Assembly: GCF_024166365.1 (NCBI RefSeq) | Contig: NC_064827.1 | Span: forward strand, 50,186,635-50,250,634 | Length of the DNA stretch: 64,000 nucleotides | Direction of reading: 5' to 3' | Origin: Elephas maximus indicus | Lineage: Eukaryota; Chordata; Mammalia; Proboscidea; Elephantidae | Shown here: positions 43,930 through 54,812 of the stretch, one piece after another | Position numbering within the stretch: the stretch's first letter is position 1 | How the letters are laid out: every line of letters starts with the position of its first letter | Made by a program: the position numbers and the translations under genes | The notes under the pieces: model-generated | What the model was told of the DNA's origin: nothing | Seen by the model: only the letters and a program-made list of their open reading frames with translations | Databases searched by the model: none

Positions 43930-44480
43930 TGAGTGCGGGCGGTTCAAGGGAAAGTCCCTCCTTCCCTCCACCGGTTCCACTTTCTATTGTATCTACCAAA
44001 GTGCGACATAACTAATTTTTTGGCGTGCCCATTATCTCTCTTACAGGTGCGGGAGCCCGGGGAGGACAGTCTTTACGTCAGGTGGGTGCCCGCTCACATG
44101 AATGAACGAAACACGTGTGCAGCTGAAACTTCTTGCAGCTCCTTCCACCTGGGAATTCCTCCACATTCCTTTCGCAAACCCGAAGCCCGCGCCACCCAGC
44201 ACTTTACACAGAGGCTCCGCCCACCTCCGGGCAGGGCGGGGCCGGGCTCGACGAGCTCCCTCGGCACCAGCACTAACATACTCTTGGATACGTGGAAAGG
44301 TAGCCAAGTTCCGGGCACAGTGCGCTTGCGCGGGGCGGGAGGGCTAGCGTGCAGGGGAGGGGAGGAGCCTGCGGAGCTAAGATGCGGCGAGAGGGAAAAT
44401 ACGGGAGGGATCACGACAGGAGTCGACTGTGGCTCCGCTGGATTCGTGCAGGTGGAGGTCTTTAGTCGGTGTTAAGCTGG
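43930..44480. promoter_or_regulatory. GC-rich, CpG-containing segment; possible minor promoter or exon
   Basis: CpG dinucleotides are frequent here (for example GCGGGCGG, GCCCGCGCC, GGCGGGGCCGGGC, TTGCGCGGGGCGGG), unlike the flanks. A splice-acceptor-like TTATCTCTCTTACAG ends at 44046 and a donor-like ACGTCAGGTGGGT spans about 44075-44087. A 28-codon frame opens at ATG 44382 (MRREGKYG...) with CAGGTGGAG as a weak donor inside it. I recognise no protein family. It may be a small CpG island or just GC-rich unique DNA. Confidence 0.4.
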
Positions 44481-44629
44481 TATTCAAAGAGAAGTTATCG
44501 GGGTCTGACATGAGCTTATGCAAGACGCGCCTTTTACCTCTCACATCACATGTCTGTTCATTTTACCTCTTTCAACGAAGCTTTGTGGTAAGGCTAACCC
44601 ACGTACTTGTCCCTGTTCTCACTCTTATC

Positions 44630-44757
44630 TATGTGGCGGTAGGCAGGTTAACCTGTCCAAGGTTCAGTGTCTGTATAAAACGGAACTGATAATAGTGTTA
44701 ACCTCACAGGGCTTTTGTGAAGATAAAATGAGACAATGTGTGGACAAGAAGTATCTT
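44630..44757 (+). repeat. MIR SINE remnant, 3' part
   Basis: CTGTATAAAACGGAACTGATAATAGTGTTAACCTCACAGGGCTTTTGTGAAGATAAAATGAGACAATGTG matches the MIR 3' region. Confidence 0.78.
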
Positions 44758-45620
44758 AGATGAAGGGAAGGACAACACACAATACAGGGGCGCTTAGCAC
44801 AATTGGACTGAAACAAAAGTTGTACAGTTTCCTGAACATAACAAGATGCTTCGAGGGACAGAGTATCAGGGGCTGGGATCTGGGGACCGTGGTTTCGGGG
44901 GACATCTAGGTCAACTGGCATAACAGAGTTCATGAAGAAAATGTTCTGCATCCCACTTCAGTGAGTGGTGTCTGGGGCATTAAACGCTTGCAGGCCGCCA
45001 TGTAAGATGCATCAATTGTTCCCAACCCATGTGGAGCAAAGGAGAATGAAGAACACCAAAGACACAAGGAAAAGATTAGCCCAAGAGACAAAAGGGCCAC
45101 ATAAAGCAGAGGCTCCATCACCCTGAGACCAAAAGAACTAGATGGTGCCCAGCTACCACTAATGACCACCCTGACAGAGCAGGAGAAAAGTGTGGTGCAG
45201 AACTCAAGTTCACTGTAAAAAGACAGATCTTAATGGTCTGGCTGAGACTAAAGAGCCCTTGCAGGCATGGTACCTGGACTCTCTGTTAACCCAGAACTAA
45301 AACCATTCCTGAAGCCAACTCTTCAGACAAAGATTAAACTGGACCATAAGACATAAAGTAATACTCGTGAAGAACGTGCTACTTAGTTCAAGCAAATACA
45401 GGAGACTAAATGGGTGGCTCCTGTCTGGAGGCAGGATGAGAACGCAGAAAGGGGCAGGAGCTGGTTGGATGGACATGGGAAACCTGGGGTGGAAAGGGGG
45501 AGTGTGCTGTCACGTTAGAGGGATTGCAACTAGTGTCACATAACAATATGTATATAAATTTCTGTATGAGAAATTAACTTGAGCTGTAAACTTTTACCTA
45601 AAGCACAGTTTAAAAAAAAA
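44758..45620 (+). mobile_element. 5'-truncated LINE-1 3' UTR
   Basis: GATGAAGGGAAGGACAACACAC through CGTGGTTTCGGGGGACATCTAGG, GGAGAATGAAGAACACCAAAGAC and GAGCTGTAAACTTTTACCTAAAGCACAG with an A-run at 45611-45620. Confidence 0.9.
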
Positions 45621-45625
45621 ATGAG

Positions 45626-46141
45626 ACTGTGTGTTAATGATATTGTTTGATAATTTCTCTGTTCTATTGGATCACCTTTCTTTGGAATGGGCACAAAGAT
45701 GAATCTCTTCCAGTCAGTTGGCAGGTAGTCATCTTCCAAATTTCTTGGCATAGATGAGTGAGGACCTCCAGCGCTGTGTCTGTTTGTTGAACACCGCCAT
45801 TGGTATTTGGTGAATTCCTGGAGCCTTGTGTTTTCACCATTCTCTTTAGGACAGCTTGGATTTCTTCCTTCAGTACTATCAATTCTTGATCATATGCTAC
45901 CTCCTGAAATGGTTGAATGTCAACCAATTCCTTTTGGTACAGTGACTCTGTGTATTCCTTCCACCTTCTTTTGATGCCTCCTGCATTGTTTAATATTTTC
46001 CCCACAGAACCCTTCAATATTGCAATTCGAGGCTTGCATTTTTTTTCTTGAATTCTTTCAGCTTGAAAATGCTGAGCATGTTCTTCACTCTTGGTTTTTT
46101 AACATCAGGTTTGTGTACATTTCATTATAATACTTTGTCTT
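45626..46141 (-). mobile_element. RTE LINE segment, inverted (head-to-head partner of next element)
   Basis: On the minus strand it reads from GAAGACAAAGTATTATAATG (46141) to ACAATATCATTAA (about 45630). That is the linker and start of the reverse transcriptase, including a 117-residue open block at 45664-46017 (KILNNAGGIKRRWKEYTESLYQKE). It faces away from the sense RTE beginning at about 46145. Confidence 0.9.
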
Positions 46142-46144
46142 CCA

Positions 46145-47540
46145 CAAATGGATGCAGCACTGGAGGTGCTCACTCGTCTATGCCAAGAAATTTGGATGAC
46201 AGCTAGCTGGCCAACTAACTGGAAGAGATCCATCTTTATGCTCATTTTAAAGAAAGATGATCGAACAGAATGTGGAAATTATCAAACAATAACATTAATA
46301 TCACACGCAGTAAAATTTTGCTGAAGATAATTCAAAAGCAGTAGCAGCAGTATATTGACAGGGAACTGCAAGAAATTCAATCCTGATTCAGAAAGGGATG
46401 TGGAATGAGGGATATCATTGCTAATGTCAGATAGATCTTGGCTGAAAGCAGAGAATACCAGAAAGATGTATACCTATGTTTTATTAACTATGCAAAGGCA
46501 TTCGACTGTGTGGATCATAACAAATTATGGATAACATTGCAAAGAATGGGAATCCCAGAACACTTAATTGTGCTCATGAGGAACCTGTGCATAGATCAAG
46601 AGGCAGTTATTCGAACAGAACGAGGGGATACTATGTGGTTTAAAGTCAAGAAAGGTGTGTAACAGGGTTGTATCCTTTCACCATACCTAGTCAATCTGTA
46701 TGCTGAGCAAATAATCTGAGAAGCTGGACTATATGAAGAAGCTCAGGCATCAGGATTGGAGGAAGACTCATTAACAACCTGCGTTATGCAGATGACACAC
46801 CTTGCTTGCTGAAAGTGAAGAGGACTTGAAGCACTTACTAATGAAGATCAAATACCACAGCCTATGGATTACATCTCAACATAAAGAAAACAAAAATCCT
46901 CACAGCTGGACCAATAAGCAACATCATGATAAAAGGAGAAAAGATTGAAGTTGCAAGGATTTCATTTACTTGGATCCACAATCAACACCCATGGAAGCAG
47001 CAGTCAAGAAATCAAACAATGTATTGCATTGGATAAATCTGCTGCAAAAGACCTCTTTAAAGTGTTAAAAAGCAAAGATGTCACTCTGAGGGCTTGCGTG
47101 CACCTGACCAAGCTATGATATTTTCAATTACTTTATATGCTTGTGAAAACTGGACAAAGAGTAAGGAAGACTGAAGATGAATTGATGCCTTTGAATTATG
47201 GTGTTGGCGAAGAATACTGACTATACCATGCACTGTCAGAGGAGTGAACAAACCTGTCTTGGAAAAAGTACAGCCAGGATGCTCCTTAGAAGCAAGGATG
47301 GCAAGACTTCGTTTCATGTACTTTGGACATGTTATCAGGAAGGACCAGTCCCTGGAGAAGGACATCATGCTTGGTAAAGAAGAGGGTCAATGAAAGAGAG
47401 GATGACCCTCAATGTGATGGATTGACACAGTGGCTGCAATGAAGTGTTCAAGCATAGCAACTATTGTGAGGATGGCACAGGACCGGGCACTGTTTCGTTC
47501 TGTTGTACATAGAGTCGCTATGAGTTGGAACTGACTCAAC
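46145..47540 (+). pseudogene. RTE reverse-transcriptase ORF, heavily broken
   Basis: The clearest open part, 46438-46662, reads through palm motif A, where FINYAKAFDCVDH has Asn in place of the catalytic Asp, to VKKGV and a stop where the family has VRQG. A YADD motif is still encoded near 46785-46800 but in another frame. Numerous stops and indels follow (for example around 46860 and 46960). No enzyme can be made. Confidence 0.85.
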
Positions 47541-47563
47541 AGCACCTAACGACAATGACAACA
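46145..47563 (+). mobile_element. RTE LINE, RT domain to 3' tail
   Basis: It starts CAAATGGATGCAGCACTGGAGGTGCTC and ends ACAGCACCTAACGACAATGACAAC. About 180 bp of its start (the GCAGCACTGGAGG... to ACATTAATATCACAC part) is also present in the inverted partner, so the two halves overlap in element coordinates. Confidence 0.92.
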
Positions 47564-47567
47564 TGTG

Positions 47568-47645
47568 CGTTAAGTGTCTCACACAGTGCCTGGCACATAG
47601 AAAATACCCAATAAGTGGTAAATGCTATTATTATCATCATTAATA
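47568..47645 (+). repeat. MIR/L2 3' end
   Basis: CACACAGTGCCTGGCACATAGAAAATACCCAATAAGTGGTAAATGCTATTATTATC is the typical shared MIR/L2-type terminus. Confidence 0.65.
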
Positions 47646-47673
47646 ATCTCAAAATCATCGTCATAATGTGTTT

Positions 47674-47694
47674 TGTGTGTGTGTGTGTGTGTGT
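47674..47694. repeat. (TG)n microsatellite
   Basis: About ten TG units in a row. Confidence 0.97.
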
Positions 47695-48304
47695 CAGGAC
47701 CTTTGTACACCACAATTACGCTGGTAATCCTTGGAAAATATCAGAGAATTCAAGACTAGAAAATGTTCTGATCCTATAAAGGAGAAAAAAGCAGTTTTGT
47801 AATCTTGATCTTTGCTGAGCACCAGGATGGATTACATCAAAGATAATTTGAGAGTATTGAGAAAAGGAAGTGATACATTTTGCATTCTCTAAGAACGAAT
47901 TAATCAAGCCAGTTTGACTCTTTGGAATGGATATTAAACTATCTCAGTGGAAATACATTTTTGTCTTTTCTCTCCATTTCTGAGATCAATCTTGTAAAAA
48001 AGTATTATTGTTTTTAATATACAAATACTTCCATGTTGTACAAAATTCAAAAAGTAAAAATAAAGCAAAAGTCCCCCAACACCCCTCCCAACAGTTTCCC
48101 ATCTCCAGAATTTTCTCTTTTCAGTTTAGTGTGCATTTTCCACATATTTTAAATCCATTATCTCTATACATGTATGACTTATATCAGCTAGGATGTTATT
48201 CTGCCACCAGGAACTGAGAACCAAACTCAAAGAATTTATTAGAGTCTCATTCAAAAGGAAAACCAGATTGACAGAATAGGTCGGTGACATCATCAGGATC
48301 CCTG
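47695..48304. other. Mostly unassigned; possible old LINE-1 piece at 48015-48160
   Basis: TACTTCCATGTTGTACAAAATTCAAAAAGTA and GAATTTTCTCTTTTCAGTTTAGTGTGCATTTTCC look like reversed old LINE-1 3' UTR. The rest is unique. No gene. Confidence 0.4.
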
Positions 48305-48880
48305 GCTCGCTCTTTCTTTTAAATAGTAGTTTATTTATGTTTGGTGACAATAAATATATTCAACCAAACATACATCCATTCACAATTTCTACATAACTGT
48401 TCAATAACATTGGTTACATACCTCACATTGTGTCACCATTCTATCTCTACCCATAGTGTTTTATCTCCATTAATTTAGACACTTGGCCTCTTAAAGTCTC
48501 ATCTGTGCTTTAGCTTAACTATTGTCTGTTTACACTCATCTAGATGATTCTTTTTAAGAGTGCTGTCCTCGAGGCAAACATTCTTTATTAATTGGGCTAA
48601 ACTTTTTAGTTGCTTAGTTTAACGAAGGCTTCGTTGAATAGTTTTGTCTCAAGGTTTAAAAATTATTTCTGGGATTTAGATTCAGGGGTTCCCACAGTCT
48701 TAATGGTTCTAGTAAGTCTGGTTTCCATATGAGTTTGAAGCTCTGTTGTATACTTTTCCAGTCTTTGATCAGGATCCATCTATTGGGTCCTTGATTAAAA
48801 TGTTCAGTGATGGTAGCTAGATACTATCCATTTATTCTGGTCTCATGGTAAAGGAGGTAATAATTTATGGAGGCAATTAA
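48305..48880 (-). repeat. Older LINE-1 3' UTR-like remnant
   Basis: GTGTCACCATTCTATCTCTACCC, TTTAGTTGCTTAGTTTAACG, GTCTTTGATCAGGATCCATCTATTGGGTCCTTGATTAAAATGTTCAGTGATGGTAGC resemble the 18365-19950 block. Confidence 0.45.
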
Positions 48881-49868
48881 ACTTGTGGTCGGTTTCCTTC
48901 TCTGGTTTTGAGCCCAGGGTCTTTCTTTCAGTTTCACCATCCCCAGCATTTGGCTTTTGTCGTCACGGTCACAAGGTAATTGTTGCTCCTCTAGGAATTG
49001 TGTCCATGTACTGGACTGCAAAGGACAAAAGTCATCTAATTGTGAAGTTATATATTTTTATTCAGGAAAAGAATCATACTGGAACATCTACCTACAACTC
49101 AGTGGCCCATGTGTTGTCATATGACTATCAACAAGAAAGTCTGGGAAGGTGAGTAATTTACCTTTCAAGTATCTAAGGTGTAGAATGGCAAAGTAAAAGA
49201 AGTTGTGAATGTCTTTTGGGTGGCTAAATTCCAGTGTCTACCACAGAAATGCAGAGATTTGTTTTGCTTTTTCCATGAATGAGCACATACTGAATATATT
49301 TTTTTGTAACTTGCTATTTTTTTCTTAGCGATGTGAATTAGAGCTTTCTATGGTAGCAGTTATGATGCTTCCTTGGTTGCTTTTTTTTAATTTATTTTAG
49401 CTGCTGCATAATGCCCTTGCTTCATTATTCTAAGGCACACTTTTTATTCACATTTTACGATATGCATCTTACAATTGCTGTCAACTAGGCAGTAGTAGTG
49501 ATATAGTTGTCATTGCCTGCTGGATATGCATCAAAACTTGCAGAATAGATGTTAGCAGCCTGGAATATTGATGATGCTGAGTCTAAATGTGATTCAGAAG
49601 GGTCAGGCTCTGAATGAGAAGATTTAGATATACTTTAATCAATTAATTTCATGTATATTTTCCTTTTAATGTATTCACAAGGATCACAGGGAATTAAAAA
49701 TCTATGTCTTAAGTCTCAATAGGTTTTTAAATAAATATAAAAATTATAAATGTTAGTGTCTTGTGTCATAGTTTAATTGGGAGCATTTTTCTTTCTTAAC
49801 AATTAAAAAAATAATGATATCTGTAATTGATGGCTTCTTAGAGTCAATAGAATATGTTATTCTACATT
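48881..49868. other. Unassigned unique DNA
   Basis: A short open frame at 48883-49152 has no supporting domain or splice evidence. No repeat family recognised with confidence. Confidence 0.4.
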
Positions 49869-49944
49869 TGATTATTCCATAGCTTATTTAACCATTTCCC
49901 TTTCGATAGACATTAAGTTTTTACTTGTATTGTAAAAATTATGC

Positions 49945-51190
49945 TTCATAACATGGAGGAACCTGGAATGTATTATGCTGAGTGAAATTAGTCAGTTGCA
50001 AAAGGACAAATATTGTATAAGACCACTATTAAAAGATCTTGAGAAATAGTTTAACTGAGAAGAACACATTCTTTTGTGGTTATGGGTGGGGGGAAGAGAG
50101 GCATTCACTGATTAAAATAAGAACTACTTTAGGTGAAGGGAAGGACAACACTCAACACGGGGGAAGTCAGCACAACTGGACTAAACCATAATCAGTTTCC
50201 TGAATAAACTGAATGCTTCGAAGGTCAGCAAAGTAGGGGCAGGGGCTTGGGGACCATGGTTTCAGGGGACATCTAAGTCAACTGGCAAAATAAAATCTAT
50301 TAAGAAAACATTCTGCATCCCACTTTGAAGTGGTGGCATCTGGGGTCTTAAACGCTAGCAAGTGGCCACCTAAGATGCATCAATGAGTCTCAACCCGCCT
50401 GTATCAAAGGAGAATGAAGAACACCAAGGACACGAGGTAATTATGAGCCTAAGAGACAGAAAGGGCTACATGAACTAGAGACTACATCATCCTGAGACCA
50501 GAAGAACTAGATGGTGCCTGGCCACAACCAATGACTGCCCTGACAGGGAACACAACAGAGAACCCCTGAGAGAGCAGGAGAACAGTGGGATGCAGACCCC
50601 AAATTCTCATAAAAAGACCAGACTTAATGGTCTGACTGAGACTAGAAGGACCCCAGCGGTCATGGTCCCCAAACCTTCTGTAGGCCCAGGACAGGAACCA
50701 TTCCCGAAGCCAACTGGTCAGACATGGATTGGACAGGACAATGGGTTGGAAAGAGATGCTGATGAGGAGTGAGCTACTTGCATCAGGTGGACACTTGAGA
50801 CTATGTTGGCATCTTCTGTCTGGAGGGGAGATGGGAGGGTAGAGCAGGTTAGAAGCTGGCAAAATGGCCATGAAAAGAGAGACTGGAAGGAGGGAGCAGG
50901 CTGTCTCATTAGGGGGAGAGCAATTGGGAGTATGTAGTAAGGTGGAAACCCTGGTGGCATAGTGGTTAAGTGCTACGGCTGCTAACCAAAGGGTCGGCAG
51001 TTTGAATCCACCAGATGCTCCTTAGAAACTCTGTGGGGCAGTTCTACTTTGTCCTATAGGGTTGCTGAGTCGGAATCAACTCAACGGCCCTGGGTTCACT
51101 GGGTTCAGTGAGGTGTATATAAGTTTATATGTGAGAGACTGACTTGATTTGTAAACTTTCACTTAAAGCACAATAAAAATTATTTTAAAA
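49945..51190 (+). mobile_element. LINE-1 3' UTR, nearly complete, with AfroSINE insertion
   Basis: From AACATGGAGGAACCTGGAATGTATTATGCTGAG (start of the 3' UTR just after ORF2) to CTTTCACTTAAAGCACAATAAAAAT. Flanking ATGCTTCATAA (about 49933-49943) and ATGCTTCAGTAA (about 51192) suggest its target duplication. The minus-strand 129-codon frame 50482-50871 is antisense 3' UTR. Confidence 0.9.
50945..51110 (+). mobile_element. AfroSINE within the LINE-1 3' UTR
   Basis: GAAACCCTGGTGGCATAGTGG to GGTTCACTGGGTTCAGTG. Flanked by AGGTG on both sides (50940-50944, 51111-51115). A 3-bp loss (GTTGCTGAGTCGG) marks the tail. Confidence 0.93.
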
Positions 51191-51192
51191 AA

Positions 51193-51380
51193 ATGCTTCA
51201 GTAAACCTTTGTTCATGCCCTTTTTTCCCTATATGTGCAAGTAGTATTTCTCTAGATACCTAGGATTGCACATATTAAAATTCTCATAGCTGTTGTTCTC
51301 TAAAATTAATCCTATTTTCACCCCACCAAAACACCCATTTTGCTGCTTAATTTTGAATTTTGGTGAACCTGATGTCTGAA
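51193..51380 (-). repeat. Old LINE-1 remnant, antisense
   Basis: TTTTTTCCCTATATGTGCAAGTAGTATTTCTCTAGATACCTAGG is reversed old LINE-1. It continues 49870-49944 (GATAGACATTAAGTTTTTACTTG), the two being separated by the young LINE-1 insertion. Confidence 0.55.
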
Positions 51381-51611
51381 ATGTTGCATCTAAACGTTCT
51401 TATTTTTATTTCACTGAAATTAGAATTGACAGAATTAATAGGATCAATTCTTTCCTATGAAAATTTTCTATTTTAAAGTTTAATTGATTAGAATTGCTGC
51501 CATTTTGAGTTTTGTTTTGTGGTCAGTATTTCTGGCAAGTTCTGTTTTCCCTGGTGAGATATAACTGATCTAATATTTACCATTATATTATATGTCAGTT
51601 AGCCATTGGCA

Positions 51612-52105
51612 AGTTTGTTGGTGTTGTTAGGTGCCATCAAGTCGGTTCTGACTCACAGCGACCCTATGTACTGCAGAACGAAACACTGCTCAGTCCTGCG
51701 CCATCCTTACAATCATTGTTATGCTTGAGTCCATTGTTGCAGCCACTGTGTCAATCCATCTCGTTGAGGGTCTTCCTCTTTTCTGGTGACCCCGTACTTT
51801 ACCAAGGATGTTGTCCTTCTCCAGGGACTGATCGCTCTTGACATGTCCAAAGTACGTAAGATGCAGTCTCGCCCCGCTTGCTTTTAACGGGCATTCTGGT
51901 TGTACTTCTTCCAAGACAAATTTATTTGTTCTTTTGGTGGTGCATGGTATATTCTATATTCTTCGCCAACACCACAATTCAAAGGCGTCAGTTCTTCTTC
52001 AGTCTTCCTTATTCATTGTCCAGCTTTCACATTACATGTGATGCGATTGAAAATACCATGGCTTGGGTGAGGCGTACTTTAGTCTTCAGGGTGACATCTT
52101 TGACG
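51612..52105 (-). mobile_element. RTE LINE, 5'-truncated, antisense
   Basis: GTTGGTGTTGTTAGGTGCCATCAAGTCGG to AGTCTTCAGGGTGACATCTTTGA, about 490 bp of 3' end. Minus-strand frames show the C-terminal region (RLHLTYFGHV, KRGRPSTRWIDTVAA). Confidence 0.93.
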
Positions 52106-52489
52106 ATTTTATTTTGTATTAATTATTTCTACCAGATATATTTATTATATGGATAGGATACTGATAACTTATATTTAATTTTTTGTTGATTTACGAGAAT
52201 ATTGTAAGAAAATCTTTTCGGATGCTCCAGAGGGATAACATTGCCTTGTCATCTTCCACTGATCTATTGCTTTTTAAGCTTTGCCTACAGTACTAACTAT
52301 TCATATCTGGAGTAGAGTTAAGAGCAATAGGTTGGATCAAAATGTCCTTGGGTGAGAGTGTGCCCAGGACTAAAATGTTCTCTGGGTTTAAAATTGGGCA
52401 GTCAAAATGGCTTGGTGAAACAAGAACCAAAAACACACAAACAAACAAATAAAAACCCACTTCAGTATAATGCTTTGTCAGTCCTACGA

Positions 52490-52710
52490 AATACCATAGC
52501 TTATTGAAGTGTGTTTCTATTGAGGAACTTGTACGTTGTTTCCAATGTCTATCTTTTTTTTCTGTCTCTCTCTCTACTTCCTTCTTTCACCCATTACCAA
52601 ACGTTGCAAGGAACATGCCTCTTTGTAATCAGGCGCAAGTGTTTTTCTAGGAGAAATACCTAGAAGTGGAATTGCTGAGTTAGAAGTTTGGTAGTGAAAT
52701 GAAGGGAGCG
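52490..52710 (-). repeat. Old LINE-1 remnant, antisense
   Basis: TTGTTTCCAATGTCTATC, then GCAAGTGTTTTTCTAGGAGAAATACCTAGAAGTGGAATTGCTGAG, is a reversed LINE-1 landmark. Confidence 0.65.
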
Positions 52711-52911
52711 GTAGCAACTAAAGTGTTACCGTTAAAACAGAAGTTAGGGATGTTAACTAAACTCTAATTTTTCAGACATTAAATGTCTTCCCTAGGGTTT
52801 TATAGTCTCCTAGTGGCAAAGCAGGTCTAGAAATATATAACAATTTCAAGCAGCTTCATTAGAAGTAACTAAACAGGCTTGTGGCAGTACTTTTAGACTT
52901 TTAAAGAAGTT

Positions 52912-53095
52912 ACCAGTTTTCATGGAGTTGACTCTGATTCATGGCAACTCCATGTATGTCAGAGTAGAACTGTGCTCCACAGGGTTTTCAATGGTTAATT
53001 TTTCAGAAGCAGACTGCCAGACCTTTCTTCCAAGGTGCCTCTGGCTGGACTTGAACCTCCAGCCTTTTCAGCTGTGACACCTGGTGGAATAGTCT
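52912..53095 (-). mobile_element. AfroSINE, long variant, antisense
   Basis: CCAGTTTTCATGGAGTTGACTC, then CCACAGGGTTTTCAATGG, GCAGACTGCCAGACCTTTCTTCC and GGACTTGAACCTCCAGCC. Same body type as 9845-10040. Confidence 0.88.
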
Positions 53096-53608
53096 GTACA
53101 GGCTGTTGCTTCTGTATCTAGTGTTCAGTCTGAAGTAGCTATAGGTCAGCCAGATCGGCAGTTGGGAAGGAAAACTAGATGTGAACAAGAGCAAGGACAA
53201 ACTAGAACCTGTGAGGACAAGCTGGGACCCACAAAGAAAATTGCAGCCCCGAAGGACAAACTAGAACTTGCCTCTGTCTCTTACCAACTCCATCCTTGAT
53301 GCTGATGCTCTTCATTATGGTGCAGGACTCAAGCTGAAGGAGCTACAGGACCAGGTGCTGCCCCATGTCAGTAAGATAAGCTAGTAAGCCAGTGACAAGA
53401 TACGTGAGCTGCCCTGCTGCTTAGTGCCCATAATAAACTTCAGAGTGTAAAAGATATGCCTCCTGCTTCACTTCTACCTTCCATGTATCTCCATTGTGGG
53501 GATGGACCTCATACTCCTGGGGAAGGGGCAAGTCACCGAGATGTTCTTTCTCTCTGGCTTCCTTTTACTAGACTCTGTGTAGACCTTGCACTTTCTTTCT
53601 ACAGAGAA
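53096..53608. other. Unassigned unique DNA
   Basis: A small internal repeat (GGACAAACTAGAACTTG / GGACAAACTAGAACCTG around 53196-53272) is visible. No gene. Confidence 0.5.
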
Positions 53609-53612
53609 GTTA

Positions 53613-53786
53613 AAAAACAACAACAAAAAAAACCTATTGCCATCACATCAATTCCGACTCATAGCGACCCTATAGGACAGACTAGAACTGCCCCATACAA
53701 TTTCGAAGGAGCACCTGGTGGATTTGAACTGCCAACCTTTTGGTTAGCAGCTGTAGCTCTTAACCACTATGCTACCAGGGTTTCCA
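53613..53786 (-). mobile_element. AfroSINE, full length, antisense
   Basis: Tail complement CCTATTGCCATCACATCAATTCC to the head complement CTATGCTACCAGGGTTTCC. Flanks resemble AAGTTAAAA / AAGTTATAA. Confidence 0.93.
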
Positions 53787-53799
53787 AGTTATAATTAGG

Positions 53800-53960
53800 A
53801 ACACAAATAATAGCTAAAATTTACTGAGTATTCCCTACATACCTTGCACTGTGTTAAGCCTTTATTTAATCTTTACATAACCTATTAAGTAAGTTGTTAA
53901 TCCACCTTACAAACAAGACTCAGAGAGGTTAAGAAGCTTGTCCAGAGTATCCTGCCATAC
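53800..53960 (-). repeat. MIR SINE remnant, antisense
   Basis: TACTGAGTATTCCCTACATACCTTGCACTGTGTTAAGCC and ACAAGACTCAGAGAGGTTAAGAAGCTTG are reversed MIR landmarks. Confidence 0.75.
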
Positions 53961-54164
53961 TAAGCTGACCAGCCAGGAGGCAGCTGGGAGGGCAGCAACC
54001 ACCTTATAGGTCTCAGTGGATACTTTGGTCACCATTAGTTCTGGAGATAATCTACTCTTTTGATTTGAGAAGGAGACATATGATTAAATATGAGTTTTCC
54101 ATGTCTCCTTAGCAGCATTTCTGCCTGTGGCTAACGTCAATCATCATTATATTTAATCCATATT

Positions 54165-54380
54165 AACAACAAAACAATAACAATAACACTTATCATTTAC
54201 TGAATTAAAGGCAAGAAGCTGTACCCTGGTAGGTTTCATTAACCCCATCTTACAAATGGAAAAAACAAAACTGAGATTCAAGGAGGTTAAATTACTTCTT
54301 GGAGATATAAGATGTAAAGTCAGGATTCAGACTTAGGTCTGCCTGTTAAATCCAGTGATTTCCTCACACTGTACCACCTA
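54165..54380 (-). repeat. MIR SINE remnant, antisense
   Basis: CATTAACCCCATCTTACAAATGG ... GAGATTCAAGGAGGTTAAATTACTTCTTGG ... GTCAGGATTCAGACTTAGGTCTG is reversed MIR. Confidence 0.8.
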
Positions 54381-54812
54381 TTAATCAAATTTCAGTTCTT
54401 ATTTGACTTTCTAGTTTCACACCTCAATAGTTTTCCCTTGACTGTATCCTAACTTAAGGAAATCTTAATGAACTTCTAAGGCAGCACTCAGTGGAAAACT
54501 GGAAGTGGAAATTGTGTATACAGCGTTAGCTTCCAGTTTGTTGGCTAATTGCAACACCCTTGAGATAGTCTTAGTTTCCAGGTCCTCTGGACAATTTCAA
54601 AGCTTCAAAGTTATCGCTAAAATAATGAACAAGGAGCAGAATAACTCTTAGTCTTTTTGTTCATTGGGGCTTCTGTCCCCAGAAGTGTTTTAGGCGTTTC
54701 TTCATAGTCAAAAGACCTGGCTTGGCCTCTGCTCTGGTGCTGTGGGTACAGGGAGCTAAGAAAGCAGGCAACGGCCTCAAAAATGTTCAGTGCCCTCTGC
54801 GCCCTTACCTGG

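Noticed and set aside
43933-44475. 180-codon plus-strand frame
   Set aside because: GC-rich segment with overlapping open frames on both strands and no recognisable domain; kept only as a possible promoter or exon region.
48883-49152. 89-codon plus-strand frame as a possible exon
   Set aside because: It borders an old LINE-1-like remnant and has no domain; a following GGTGAGTAA donor-like string (49147-49155) alone is not enough.
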